Shown here piece after piece: positions 12,701 through 21,281 of a stretch of DNA of 64,000 nt. The stretch comes from Henricia sp. BOLD:AAB3569 (Eukaryota; Echinodermata; Asteroidea; Spinulosida; Echinasteridae). The stretch lies in the NCBI GenBank assembly GCA_037783545.1, contig JBBELK010000386.1:930001-994000 (forward strand). Direction: 5' to 3'. The notes under the pieces are model-generated. The model made no database searches. It was not told the origin of the DNA and saw nothing but the letters and a program-made list of their open reading frames with translations. The position numbers and the translations under genes were made by a program. The stretch's first letter is position 1. Each line of letters starts with the position of its first letter.

Positions 12701-15700
12701 TGGAGCATGCCGTCCCAGAGGGGGGAAACGCCATCTTTCCTGGGCCATCTTTTACACAGCATTCCTTAGAGGAGGATCATGCACTGAAAACTTTATTTCG
12801 TCAATTGACACAAAAAAATTAGTCATACTCTGGGTCTTATTTGACTAATTTCCAATTAGTCATACGTGGTTTGAAATGACTAATTTTAATTAGTCATGAA
12901 AAAGGGTCTTATTTGCCTAATTTAAATGATTAGTCATGCGGCAAAATTAATTAGTCTTACACACAAAATTATTAGTCCTGCAGAAAAATTATTAGTCTTG
13001 CAGGAAAATTAATTAGTCCTGCAGTAAAATTAATTAGTAATGTCAGTTAGTCAGCCTGACAAACTTACTTTGTCACGTGCAATACACGGTGTGTTTCGTA
13101 TAACGTACTGAAATAGGCCTACGCAGAATACGTGCAATGACTGCACGGTGTGTTGTGTTAATGCAACAAAGACATCCGCAGTTTGATGACGATAATGGGG
13201 ACAACAAACATGGAAGAGGCAACGATGTACCCAGGAAAACATCCATGCAGTTACTATTCGTAGCTCATTTTATAAACTTACTTCTAACTGCAGCGAGAAA
13301 AGGAGTCTAACCTGGGCTGACCTAACATTACGAATACGTACTGAGTTGTCCTTACAGATCGTGACTATTTGTGTCAATACACGGATGTTGAGACCCGAAG
13401 CACGGCCTCAACCATGTCTTTACTCCGACATACGACATAGTTTGAAACATGCAAACCATTTATTGCCTTAGAAATCTCGGAGTCCCGCACAATTCTTTGG
13501 TGTCACACAAAACCCGTCACACGCTTACCTTTCCAGAGTAACATCACAGAATGTTTAGTCCAGTCAAACACGACCTCATTTTACGGTGCGGTTCGCATGT
13601 AATGGCGTCGCACAGCTGCACCAAAACAAAAACTGAAGATTTATTTTCCCACGACTGATTTCATGACTAACCTTTTATTACATTATCAATGTAAAAAATA
13701 ATCCCGCCAAAACTCATGACTAATTAAATTAGTCATGAGTTTCGGCTGCATTATTCTTGCCATTAGTAATGCAATCAAAAGTTAGTCATGCAATTAGTCA
13801 TGGGAAAATAAATCGTCAGTTGTTGTTTTACGTGACAATACAAATTAGTCAAAAGACGATCATCACATTTGTCAGTCGTTCAGATTAGTCTTCCGCTAAT
13901 ATTAATTTGTCCTGCAAAAGTTTTAATTTGTCATGCACCAACAAAGATTTGTCATGCACCAACAAAAAGTTGTCAACTGACAAATTGTATACATGACTAA
14001 TCATTTTGCCCTTGTTTGACTAATTTTTCACTGTGATTGACTAGATAAAGTTTTCAGTGTGTATGTACACTCAATCGTACGTCCGTGCTTACGGAAAATG
14101 TCTCACGGCTACCTTATTACGGCTTGCTCAACACTTTCCAATATGTTAAAGTAATAAAAGAAAGAAGTAATTCAAATTTAGCCTTTCCTATATCATCTTT
14201 TACAGAGATGGGACCATCTTCCACAGATCCGTTTGGTGCACGATATATATGAGACCGAGTGAACGCTTCCATCCATTGTTTCTCATTGTGTGTCAAACAT
14301 CCAAGGAATTTCCTTTCAGGTCTTAGGGGGAGAAGAGTCAACAGGGAAGAGTGTGTTGGAGGTATAGCAGCGGTATATAGAGGGGAGTCAATCGGTCAAA
14401 TCGTGCACCATATAGATGGGACATGAATTGTTTGCGAGATCATAAATTCAGATAATTTATGGACAGCAAAACGTAAACAAATACTTGAGATTCCGTTATC
14501 CTGTAAAATATATGTATACTTTAAGAAGTCATTACCCTCGAAATGGGTACGTGAACGGGGACGCAAATAAAATATTTCGCCTTAGAAGGTTGACAGTGGG
14601 GTGCATAACCCAATGTTAAAGAAATATTGAAGGATTGAGAAAACTGGCACGAACGGCGTCATCTCCATAAATATGTGATTGAGGATGTGTAGTACGATAT
14701 TAAAAAGCAACCTGTGTATAAGTCAGCTCAGTATACCTCATCCACATTCCAAGAAAACAATGAAAAACTGTGGCCATGCTTTCAAGAAATCACGCGAAGC
14801 CGCCATCCTATATGGTAGTCAGGGGACTAGCTTCTTTCACACGAGGACGCTATAGTATAATCTTGGGCTGAATCATAGACCCTATTCACGAGTTTAATCG
14901 GGCCCTCTGAATCACTCCGACTAAATACAAACTCACGCTGATTGAAAGGCGACAGACGAGTTTAATGCGTTCCGAGCCTCGTCTTCAGATCGAGACTTGG
15001 AACGCATACGTAATTGGGACCTTTCCAATCAGCAGCTTGCACTCTATAGAACTGATTAAGGGGACACGACTAAACAAAACGCGTGAATATGGGGCATTGC
15101 ATTGGACAGTAATTTATCTCCCATTGAATAAGTTTTTGTTTTTATTAAATCGGTTGTTTAAACATTTGGGGCAGTAGTCAATAATTGAATTTGTTTTTCC
15201 AGTCATATTTTTCGACAACAAATAATCCGTCTGCCCGGCGTTCAAGGCCATTTAACAATTCAAAATCATACCCGACACCGAAAGCGCGAGGCTCAGCAAG
15301 GGGCCGGTCGACTGATCAGCAAAGTGGACGGATTTCATGGTTTACTGAACCTCTGAACCTGTTTCCTCATACATCATGTATATTATTTGATGGTGTTTTC
15401 TCAATATTCTAGCACACAGAATTGCACAAATCAATTTTCCAACAATGTTAGTCAATTTATAATAAGCTGTATGTAGTGTGTTTAGAATTTCCTTCGAATT
15501 TATGGACAAAAGTTTTTTTATGAAAATGAGTCTTTCCATGCACGGTAAATTAAGGGCGTATTTTGGCAACAAAATAAATAAATTTCAGTTGTTCTGAAGA
15601 GATAACTTAGGCCCAAAAGGGTTATATGTGACACATGCCTTTCTAAAAAACCCGTGTACAAATTGCCGATATGCACTCGTAACCGGGACGGCCTAAAAAG

Positions 15701-16692
15701 TAACATAAACAAATGATTCAATGAATTTATTCTTTGCACGGTTGCATACAAAACGAGATAAACCTATAATTTGATAAGTTTTGATTACAGTGGTTATAAT
15801 CGTGTGCAGATCGAATTAGTCCATTCTCCCCATGAGTGTTGAGATTTTGATACCATATCATGTGTCCTATTTTCTCATTACCATTCTATAAAATATATTC
15901 GTATATTTTCCAGGATATCGTCAAATAATTTATCTGGTCCCATAACGCAGTGCAGTAATTACACCAACCTTTTTGCTTCCACATTTAAATTATTAGAGAT
16001 TGCAAGTGTCCTGTTTTCTTCTCTTTGATAGTATTTTTGGGAGGTATTTTATAGGATTCAATTAGGTTAAAACAAAAACATTATCTTGAAAAATCTGAAC
16101 ACGCTCCTTAACGATCTATCAACATACCAAGATATCCATCTGTAACGGCGTCAACGTACAACGTGAGATTTTCCTCATTCCGCCAATCTCGTAACCAGCC
16201 TTTCTCCTCCCAGTCCCCCAGTAACCTTTCCAACTTCAGCCCGTTGCCTGTTGCCGCCACCTCACGAACATGGTCGTATCTGTCTTCCTCCGTATCGTCA
16301 TGATGTTGTACCGGATCGTCCGATTTTGTCTGCGGCGTTTGCTCCTTTACCGGCTCAGAATCCAGCGAAAAACCCGGACCTCCGTTTTCCAAAGATTCCA
16401 CACATTTTCTCCCCGCATCTGCGTTCTCTAAAATCCCATTGGTTTCCCTTACGTCCTCATTTACAAGCGAATTCATTTCTCCAACGTCCGCATCGACTAG
16501 CGAATGCGTCTCTTCAACGTCCGCATCTATAGGCCGATGTATCTCTCCCGCGTCCGCATTTGTGGTCTGTGTTTCTACCACGTCCGCATACTCATCGCCT
16601 TCCAACAGTCCTGCATCCAATATCGGTACATCGATTTCTTCGATGTTTTCTGCGCCAGTTTCGGAATCTGTGCCGTTAGTTTGACGATCCAT
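1..16692 (-). CDS. Gene A: TRPC-like cation channel, 3' end outside window
   Basis: Predicted plasma-membrane tetrameric cation channel subunit of the TRPC family. Exons (minus strand, 5' to 3'): 16692-16128, 12311-12193, 10130-10017, 9785-9498, 9283-9176, 8014-7827, 6947-6811, 5954-5815, 5257-4722, 3987-3792, 3112-2933, 2255-2217, 1626-1505, 745-1. They join in frame to 1159 codons with no stop. Rough residue map: acidic N-terminus 1-140, ankyrin-like/TRP_2 region 140-400, pre-S1 elbow 410-460, S1-S2 461-510, S3 about 525-550, extracellular loop 554-640, S4-S5 640-710, pore and S6 732-797, TRP box 798-830, coiled coil from about 905 to the edge. Family diagnostics seen: VGPLRISLGEM linker, LYW pore helix, EWKFHRA, TLPPPFNLIPS. 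The filter reads LYG, where B and C have LFG. The intron after exon 5 has a GC donor. The 3' end lies beyond position 1. Confidence 0.9.
820..990 (+). mobile_element. SINE-1 copy with tRNA-like region
   Basis: Contains GGCTTCATAGCTCAATTGGC and GTCCGCGGTTCGAA, which resemble the A and B boxes of a tRNA. It matches the reverse complement of 8135-8350 and 24360-24500, so it is a dispersed SINE rather than a tRNA gene. Confidence 0.65.
990..1500. repeat. AT-rich degenerate direct repeat in gene A intron 13
   Basis: Two diverged copies of a block containing TTCAAGGTCAAATTC and ATGTCTC(G/C)GAAAT. Nothing coding seen. Confidence 0.45.
1505..1626 (-). CDS. Gene A exon 13 (C-terminal helix)
   Basis: 122 nt, phase 0 to 2. 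RVLKLVNSRYIQANL to RPRDLQTLRNDILAFK, matching TRPC 'RLVKRYV.KAQ...VNEGELKEIKQDISSLR', the helix before the tetramer coiled coil. Confidence 0.9.
1690..2115 (+). repeat. Repeat family 9 copy, gene A intron 12
   Basis: Shares GTGAACTTGTGGATAACAAG, TTGAACAAAGTGATTGCCAC and GGAGCTCAGGGAGGCACTTC with 58400-58765, and reverse with 21880-22295. Confidence 0.6.
2217..2255 (-). CDS. Gene A exon 12 (39-nt micro-exon)
   Basis: 13 codons KDVHSKNELEDYK between CATCAG and GTAGGCC. The same 39-nt exon exists in B (KNIHSKKEFADYM) and C (THIYAKQELNDYT), which confirms it despite its size. It corresponds to the TRPC segment before 'RRLVKRY'. Confidence 0.88.
2475..2855. repeat. Repeat family 8 copy, gene A intron 11
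   Basis: Palindromic core TGGTCTGTAATGCGCAGCGT ... TGTGCATTACAGACCA, with AGACATCGGCAACCCTGCGA at the left. Copies at 41092-41500 and 46625-46890. Confidence 0.62.
2933..3112 (-). CDS. Gene A exon 11 (TRP box)
   Basis: 180 nt, phase 0-0. EHSDREWKFHRAAVWAAYL followed by ETLPPPFNLIPSV: the TRP helix plus the proline-rich TRPC signature. Ends KGKVYQ|GTAAATTG. Confidence 0.93.
3158..3335. mobile_element. MITE-7 copy
   Basis: ACGGTTCTACAAAGCGTAG at the left and CTACGCTCTGTAGAACC at the right. Markers GCACTGTAAAATGTTGACAT and GGGGTCTTGAAAAATACTAC. Confidence 0.62.
3375..3620 (+). mobile_element. SINE-3 copy (GAGCAAGGCACT type)
   Basis: tRNA-like head (TGGCCAAGTGG, GGTTCGAACCTCC), then CCCTTGAGCAAGGCACTCAA and a tail with CACTTTAAAGATCCCAGAGC. 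Reverse copy at 45765-45935. Confidence 0.68.
3709..3732. repeat. (AAT)n microsatellite
   Basis: About seven AAT units in gene A intron 10. Confidence 0.75.
3792..3987 (-). CDS. Gene A exon 10 (pore helix, filter, S6)
   Basis: 196 nt, phase 2 to 0. FFASVRDLYWLLYGQTGKE gives the pore helix and filter; S6 is VVAVLVLLNALIGMLSNTYN. The acceptor used (CCTACAG|GTTTTTTG) is the one that keeps phase with exon 9. An AG 29 nt upstream (TCTAAG) would break the frame. Confidence 0.9.
4722..5257 (-). CDS. Gene A exon 9 (S3-S4 loop, S4, S5, turret)
   Basis: 536 nt, phase 0 to 2. An extended hydrophilic loop (with a possible N-glycosylation site N-E-T), YEPTVVAGALFGVTVTVSVL (S4), VGPLRISLGEMVSDISKFCC (S4-S5 linker), then S5 and a turret with two cysteines (A-C-L-A...E-D-C) ending GFST. 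The linker is the strongest TRPC match in the gene. Confidence 0.93.
5327..5545. mobile_element. MITE-7 copy, gene A intron 8
   Basis: Same ends and markers as 3158-3335, with an extra internal GGGAGGGGCTGAAGGGAGTT duplication. Confidence 0.64.
5815..5954 (-). CDS. Gene A exon 8 (S2-S3)
   Basis: 140 nt, phase 1 to 0. VWLHFKIIRKHGLRKY then NIHEAIIAILCISVVCLYW (S3). Where TRPC4/5 have an acidic residue at the S2 end, the aligned residue here is H. Confidence 0.9.
6060..6410 (+). mobile_element. MITE-1 copy
   Basis: About 330-bp family marked by CCCATGGGTGTTGAGATTTT, GCAGTGCAGTGATTACACC, CTTTTTGCTTCCACATC. Better-preserved copies (50630, 26000) begin and end with AAAGGAGCGTGACCAGAT-like terminal inverted repeats. 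Confidence 0.65.
6563..6700 (+). mobile_element. SINE-2 copy (tRNA-derived)
   Basis: Head GGGAAAACCTGAGGGAGAAT, A box TAGCTCAGCTGGTAGAGCG, B box GGGTTCGAATCTC, tail with CATCCCAAGTTTGGTTG. The shared non-tRNA head and tail with 63429-63560 mark it as a SINE. Confidence 0.65.
6811..6947 (-). CDS. Gene A exon 7 (S1 and start of S2)
   Basis: 137 nt, phase 2 to 1. Encodes KAGSGFTFLSFITAVTI (S1) and EALNILILLWVLG (S2; TRPC 'EW.I.LWVLG'). Confidence 0.9.
6989..7121. mobile_element. MITE-6 palindrome, copy 1
   Basis: Near-perfect hairpin: GCACAGGCTCGTCGGCAATG ... CATTGCTGACGAGCCTGTGC, arms of about 60 bp. Confidence 0.72.
7130..7430 (-). mobile_element. MITE-2 copy, gene A intron 6
   Basis: Reverse orientation (CTGCCTTGTAGAAATTTCAG, GTTGTCTGCTGACAAC), between the two palindromic MITE-6 copies. 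Confidence 0.58.
7511..7653. mobile_element. MITE-6 palindrome, copy 2
   Basis: TTAAAGGCACAGGCTCGTCA ... TGACGAGCCTGTGCCTTTAA, same family as 6989-7121, in the same gene A intron 6. Flanking TTAA is compatible with a TTAA target. Confidence 0.74.
7827..8014 (-). CDS. Gene A exon 6 (pre-S1 elbow)
   Basis: 188 nt, phase 0 to 2. Begins FIAHPHSQKAIIVQFYR (TRPC: 'FVAHPNCQQ..L..WY'), followed by a hydrophobic segment ILLTCFVLFGYPIICLLY, which in TRPC structures forms the pre-S1 elbow. Confidence 0.9.
8048..8350 (-). mobile_element. SINE-1 copy, gene A intron 5
   Basis: Minus-strand tRNA-like part (CCAATTGAGCTATGAAGCC read forward), plus a tail shared with 24260-24500 including GGACCGCCG. A 45-bp block around GGGATTATAACCCAGGGACC recurs at 8383-8430, just past the copy. 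Confidence 0.65.
8440..8650. repeat. Repeat family 11 copy
   Basis: AAACATCCAAGGAACTTCAA and AGGGAAGAGTGTGTTGAGGT shared with 14255-14420. Confidence 0.5.
9176..9283 (-). CDS. Gene A exon 5
   Basis: 108 nt, 36 codons ILALFRYHNTNKYRD to DYQQKE. Acceptor TTAG is canonical. The donor reads GAG|GCGAGT, a GC-type 5' splice site, where B has GAG|GTGAGA at the homologous place. Confidence 0.85.
9498..9785 (-). CDS. Gene A exon 4 (TRP_2 / linker helices)
   Basis: 288 nt, phase 0-0. Encodes LLIDLGAKL, DVTLTKAISTLHIYRA, LSQPAY, then the TRP_2 helices ending STEE. Equivalent to TRPC '..YKGLASPAYL..ELA.LA..E.EFK..Y..L..QC..F...LL....EE'. In gene C the same 96 codons are split by an intron. Confidence 0.9.
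10017..10130 (-). CDS. Gene A exon 3 (ankyrin-like repeat)
   Basis: 114 nt, phase 0-0. It encodes a CDNDDFHPSITPLILAAQRN stretch, the TRPC ankyrin signature (D-D-x-x-x-H-x-x-I-T-P-x-I-L-A-A). Two codons longer than B and C exon 3. Confidence 0.88.
10456..10590. repeat. Repeat family 12 copy, gene A intron 2
   Basis: Shares ATATACTTCCCACTTGCACT and ACAAAGATTTGAATGAAATT with 56460-56590. Confidence 0.55.
10975..11400. mobile_element. Long palindromic element, gene A intron 2
   Basis: Arms of about 200 bp: GAAGAGATAACTTAGGCCCA, AAAACCCTGTGTACAAATTG and ACCGGGACGG on the left, mirrored as CCGTCCCGGT, AATTTGTACACAGGGTTTTT and GGGCCTACGATCTCTTC on the right. One arm is also present at 15530-15705. 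Confidence 0.7.
12193..12311 (-). CDS. Gene A exon 2 (ankyrin-like helix pair)
   Basis: 119 nt, phase 1 to 0. It encodes DVINALLAYDLPLGDAILRA and on to HYLQTLE, corresponding to the TRPC ankyrin stretch 'LL..(N)..VGDALL.AI'. Same length as B exon 2 and C exon 2. Confidence 0.88.
12390..12781. repeat. Outer inverted-repeat element, left part
   Basis: AAGTGTGGAGCAAGCCGTAA and ATGGTAGCCGTAAGACATTT are mirrored at 14085-14145. It also holds an internal palindrome (GGACGGCTTCTTCCACACTT / AAAAGTGTGGAGCATGCCGT). Confidence 0.58.
12782..14060. mobile_element. Probable non-autonomous CACTA-like DNA transposon
   Basis: Left end CACTGAAAACTTTATTTCGT and right end ATAAAGTTTTCAGTG are inverted repeats that extend imperfectly to about 27 bp. 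Both sub-terminal regions are packed with (A)TTAGTC words in both orientations. No transposase frame inside. CACTA/EnSpm elements typically have CACT(A/G) ends and sub-terminal repeats; the assignment is inference. Confidence 0.6.
14061..14190. repeat. Outer inverted-repeat element, right part
   Basis: ACGGAAAATGTCTCACGGCT and TTACGGCTTGCTCAACACTT mirror 12460-12530. The CACTA-like element lies between the two parts. Confidence 0.55.
14255..14420. repeat. Repeat family 11 copy
   Basis: CAAACATCCAAGGAATTTCC, AGGGAAGAGTGTGTTGGAGG. Confidence 0.5.
14660..14880 (+). mobile_element. MITE-3-related copy, gene A intron 1
   Basis: Shares CAACCTGTGTATAAGTCAGC and GAAAACAATGAAAAACTGTG with 50295-50520. 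Confidence 0.5.
15530..15705 (+). repeat. Single arm of the 10975 palindrome, gene A intron 1
   Basis: GAAGAGATAACTTAGGCCCA, ACCCGTGTACAAATTGCCGA, ACCGGGACGGCCTAAAA. Confidence 0.6.
15820..16112 (+). mobile_element. MITE-1 copy next to the gene A exon 1 donor
   Basis: Carries the family markers and ends ATCTGAACACGCTCCTTAA, 15 bp before the exon 1 boundary at 16128. Confidence 0.65.
16128..16692 (-). CDS. Gene A exon 1 (acidic N-terminus)
   Basis: Starts at ATG 16692 and ends in phase 1 at the donor G|GTATGT. It gives 188 codons, very rich in D and E. Residues about 45-88 hold four imperfect 11-residue units of the form (D/N)-x-D-V-x-E-x-x-x-L/I-V, that is, a 33-bp coding repeat. The last 50 residues (VREVAATGNGLKLERLL to YLG) match the end of exon 1 of gene B. 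The upstream ATG limit is not tested by transcript data. Confidence 0.85.
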
Positions 16693-17064
16693 ACCTAACT
16701 ATAAAATTTTCAATGGCGTGACAGTATAGCGCATAGGGCTCATTTGTGTAAATCGTTAACATCAAATGAACCATGTCGCCGCATCAACTGCAAATGCCTT
16801 TCGGGGTTTCGTTGCAGGACTTGAAATAGTTCGAAAACTCACTGGGAAATTTCAGGCATGGTCCAATATGCACAAAAGTAAATCCACGGGTTTCTGCGTG
16901 ACTGCGTCCAGCCGTGTACATACGTTCCATTAGGGTATCAATTGTTGTGAGGTACTAGTATGTGTAATGTGTAACCCGTGGTTTCATTTTCCTTTAGTAA
17001 ATGTTAATAAAGCCGAGTTGAAATGGCGAGATTTTTTATATATTTTTTTCATGGTGAACCGAAC

Positions 17065-17650
17065 GCATTCACATCTACTACGTGTACGAAAAAACCTTTT
17101 GACCTTGTAATTTTTTTAACGGATTTGACCCAAAATTTAACATCATGTAAACGAGACCTGACAAATTTTATTGAGTGAGTTTCATCAGTTTTGTCCAAGA
17201 GGGTAAGATTTAAAAGCCATACGAAAAAAAAGTCAATTTCAGATTTTGCCACTTTTGACTTGCCCTCCTTCAATGTCAATACATCGCTGGAGATGGTGGT
17301 GGAATGTGTGTGTGCTGAGCCGAAAGCTTCTGAGGAAAGGCAGGATCACTCCAAATGTTATTGCAAACCATCTCGATCGTTTTGCGCAATTCATCAAGAT
17401 GTGCAAAGGGACCTCAGACATGGACAGTTTCCTCGACAATGCCGGATGCTAAGTCAAAAGTGGCAAATTCTGAAATTTTATATTTGTTTTTTCTAGGACT
17501 AAATTGATGAAACTAACTCTATAAAATTTGCTATGTCTCGTTTACATGATGTAAAATTTTGGTTTAGATCCATTAAAAAACGACAAGGTTATTCGAGATC
17601 AAAAGTGGGACATGTTTTTTTGACACGTATAGTACATGCAAAGAGCAAAT
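17065..17650. mobile_element. Long inverted repeat with about 180-bp spacer
   Basis: Arms of about 195 bp: CATCATGTAAACGAGACCTG and CCACTTTTGACTTGCC on the left, mirrored as AAGTCAAAAGTGGCAAATTC and TGTCTCGTTTACATGATGTA on the right. The spacer has short open frames on both strands, none recognised. Confidence 0.62.
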
Positions 17651-18054
17651 GTGCCAGCCACATTTACATTGTGCGCACAGAAATGTAAATTTAAAAATCC
17701 CTACACGCATGAAGTAGCATTTTGTGATTGTATAAAGTCATGTTTAAAGACCATTTTATCGTTTGTAGATGAAACATTTTACGAATTCCAAAAACAACAG
17801 CATATTACAAAACTGAAAAACAATGTTGATGAATTACCTTGTTGAAATTTTAGCCACATTATATGCAGTACCACTTCGGAAAACCTTAAAAACCATGAAT
17901 GATTTTGAATTAATGCATGGTAATAAAAATGTTTGCAAACGGTGCTTTTAAAAACGTCGCCCTGGTCTTTTTTTGTTGACCGAGATCTATTTCATAATCA
18001 TCTGAACCATGAACCAACTTGACATAATAAAAAGGCAATGCGTGCCTATAAACT

Positions 18055-18170
18055 GGGGCGCGTTCAATAGCGCAATACGTATGCATACCGACAATACCTT
18101 CAACGGTGAAGGTATAGGAAAATACCCAATACCAGCGTATGTATTGTGCTATTGAACGTGCCCCTGGTGA
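18055..18170. mobile_element. Short palindromic element
   Basis: GGGGCGCGTTCAATAGCGCA ... TGTGCTATTGAACGTGCCCC. Confidence 0.62.
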
Positions 18171-18394
18171 TACAATAGTTTACCAAACGGTCAAGGTTTT
18201 TGGAACTTAACCAATCGTTAATCTTTCGATTGTTTTTTTAGAAAAGCAATTTCCAGGTTAAATTTGAATCGTGTCTGGCACTCCAGGAAAGATTTATAAC
18301 CAGAAACGTCAGTGACGCCATGGTTTAGTCAATACAGTAAACCTCGTTAATAAGAGGCCTGCCTCTGCAGATTACGATGTTGTATCATAAGACA

Positions 18395-18550
18395 AGTCCC
18401 GCACGAGTCCATCACAAGTCCAGTATAAACAAGCAAAAAAAGATTGAACACGCACAAAAGAATGCCTTTGTTATTGGAGTTCATTTGAATAGCTTCCGAC
18501 TTGAATTAATACCCAGGGACTTGTGAGGACTTGTGATGGACTCGACTATA
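18395..18550. repeat. Inverted repeat
   Basis: GAGTCCATCACAAGTCC mirrored as GGACTTGTGATGGACTC. Confidence 0.5.
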
Positions 18551-18599
18551 CAACCGTGGGTAATGCCAATAAATCTTTTTCGTGGGAATTTCAGAATAG

Positions 18600-18985
18600 T
18601 GTTTCACGTATTTAAAGCCCCGCCCCATGCAATACATCATATGCAGTTACCCAAAATGTTACTTCACGAGTTGACAAGAATAAAAAACGACTAAAAGTAT
18701 GGACAGCAATGGTGAAAAATCGTACCATTGTGGGAGAAGTTGCTAACTGAAGGTGCGCGCTTTTGTTCAAGTTGTCTGCAGCGAAAACAACTTGTTACCA
18801 TTCATTCATACATACATAAAAGGCCATATGCATGGAGTTTTTCAGGTTTTCTAAAGTATTACTGCATCTATGTTGTTGACATTTCTACAAGGAAGTTTAT
18901 CAACGTTCTTCTTCAGTTATTTAAAGCTGTAGTTCCCGTTTTCCAATCATGTTATCTGTCTTTAGGTGTAAGTGAAGTAATTTTT
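18600..18985 (+). mobile_element. MITE-2 copy
   Basis: About 350-bp family with an internal AAGTTGTCTGCAGACAACTT palindrome in better copies, and markers GAGTTGACAAGAA, GAGAAATTGCCAACTGAAGG, CAAGGCAGTTTATCAACATT. This copy lies in the A-B spacer. Confidence 0.6.
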
Positions 18986-19621
18986 GCCCACCACGACGCG
19001 CAGGAGGTTCGAGTCTCACCCGAGCTCGCTACGAGTTTTAGTGTGTCCTCGGGAAACGCACTTAGTAATATACATGTAGTGCACTTATCATTTGGACCGA
19101 CGTAATAATGTCTTTAAGTTGTTTGATTTTAAACACGTTCTTCAAGACATACCTGCTTATTGAGAATGGCATTACAATCGGTTTTTCATGAATTACACTT
19201 CCATCAAGGATGCTTGAAGAACATGTGCTTAAAACCAAACATCTCGAATACGTGAAGCATTATACGTGAAGAATTACCCAACTAGCTGCTAATAGTTAAA
19301 TATACAGGGCAAAATCATTTGGTTTTTTGAAATTATTTTATTACAGCATGCAATCTATAATTATACTACAATCAACATACTACACTGTGTATAAAACGCC
19401 TTACATAGACTACTAAAGTGTGTGTGACGTTAGTTGCCCGAGTAACTGGTTCTATACAATTCGCTGGTAATCTTGAATAAAAAAAAAGTTCACTGGTTTT
19501 AGTGTGGACCCAGTAACCTTGGCAACACACGTTTCCACCTTATAATTACATGTAACAACTAAGAATATGAGTCTGGTTATCTGGCTCCCGTGTTGTATTA
19601 TACAAATATTGACTGCAATGA

Positions 19622-19745
19622 GGGGCATGGTTAAGATTATAGGCCCAAGGTGATCTCGAAGCCATGACTATGCCCCGAGGCGGAAGCCGAGGGGCATAGT
19701 CATGGCTTCGAGATCACCGAGGGCCTATAATCTTAACCATGACCC
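19622..19745. mobile_element. Near-perfect palindromic element
   Basis: CATGGTTAAGATTATAGGCC and ATCTCGAAGCCATGACTATG mirrored around GCGGAAGC. Confidence 0.7.
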
Positions 19746-20299
19746 GAATAAACAGCAGTCAATATTTGTTTTATATACCGAATGTGTAGATTTCTGTCAT
19801 CTGGTTGGTTAAAAGTAACGATACATCATACAGTCATGACAGTGGTCCTTCGAGTTTCGATTTCGGAAGCTGGTCTACGGCGGAAAAGTTGTATATTTAC
19901 AGCAAACATTTGTAGCATAATCACCTGGCACTTTAGTAGCACATTTCACCTGACACAGTTTTCACTGTAGGCCATTTCTCTTACTTTCTTAAGGACTTCA
20001 TCATCTACGACAGACGACAAAATGACGTCGAGATTCCGCTATTACCGTCCTGATGAATGTTTACGTGAAGCGCCCAGCTGCATAGTTGGTACACAGCTAT
20101 GCTAACACATGTAATGCGCGCGTCCGGAACCCGCTAAATGACTATGCCCGGGGCATGGCAAAGACTATTGCCCGGTGGGCATATACATGTACGCGCCGGG
20201 TCTAGCCGATTCAATGCCCCCACTTTTAACCAATCAGATGACAGGAATCTACGCATGAGGTATATAATACTAGATATTGCCCAGGAGGCACCATTTTGT

Positions 20300-20465
20300 C
20301 AAAACCAACTTAATAGACCGTTACGGTATCAAATAGCCGCCATTTCGTGGGGCAGTTTCTTTGTTCCGTGGGGACATGCATGGTTGCACATAATGTGCTT
20401 CCATTGTTGAACGGTTTAAGTAACAAAAGGTGCCCCACGAAATGGCGGCTATTTGATAGGGTCTA
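20300..20465. mobile_element. Inverted-repeat element
   Basis: ATCAAATAGCCGCCATTTCG and TGGGGCA mirrored as TGCCCCACGAAATGGCGGCT, with a 90-bp loop. Confidence 0.6.
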
Positions 20466-21029
20466 CACAGCATCGAAAATCAACTATACACAGCATCGAA
20501 ATTTTCTTTCCTTTTTCGTAGTGGATGACGGTTCTGAATTATAGTTGTGGAGCTGGGGATGCATAATCACAATTACTTCTTTGGAATGTTACACGACGTT
20601 AAGAGTGAAGACATGTACAGAAGTGAACATCATACAATTTAAATAATTCAGAAAAAATGCTATACAAAATATATTATTACAATACAAACTAACATAAACA
20701 AACAAACATAAACAAACAACCAAGCAACCCACGGCACTTAAAACACAATCCACACACACGTATACAAAACAATTTTAGTGCGGTTATAGTTAGTCCCCTG
20801 ACTTATTGCTGTGAAATGTAACCCACTCATTGGAAAGGTACCAGACTATGCAACGAGGCTTAGAACGCATTCGTAGTCTGGCTCTTTTTCAACAAGCACT
20901 ATACATTTTGCATAACTGATTCAGGGGAACACGACTAAAACATTGTTTCGTTTGAATAAGGTCCACTTTTTGTGTTCCTCTATCGAAGGTTTTCCTCGGT
21001 CAAAATTTCTTTTTTCTTAGGTCCTCAAT

Positions 21030-21200
21030 TGAAAATTGTAACCGAGTTCCATTGCGACCAATGTCTTGAGCCCTTGGGCAAGGCACTTTGCCTCACTTGC
21101 CTCTCTACACCGAGGTGTATAAATGGGTACCAGCATCATTGCTGGGAACCCCCACAGCGAACTCGACAGAGGAGTCTGGCGCCCTCGCTAACGAAAGACA
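21030..21200 (+). mobile_element. SINE-3-related tail fragment
   Basis: CCCTTGGGCAAGGCACTTTG, then a GGGTACCAGCATCATTGCTG stretch. No clear tRNA head. Confidence 0.45.
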
Positions 21201-21275
21201 TATATAGACACTCCGGCTTGTAATTTCAAGCGGCGACATTTTAACGAGACATCTGTTCATTTTTTAACTGAATGT

Positions 21276-21281
21276 TTTATT
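21276..21281 (-). terminator. Candidate poly(A) signal of gene B
   Basis: AATAAA on the minus strand, about 127 nt past the stop. Position is reasonable; the hexamer is common in AT-rich DNA, so weak evidence. Confidence 0.4.

Noticed and set aside
18728..19105. Plus-strand 125-residue frame
   Set aside because: Covers a MITE-2 copy and its flank; no homology or splice support.
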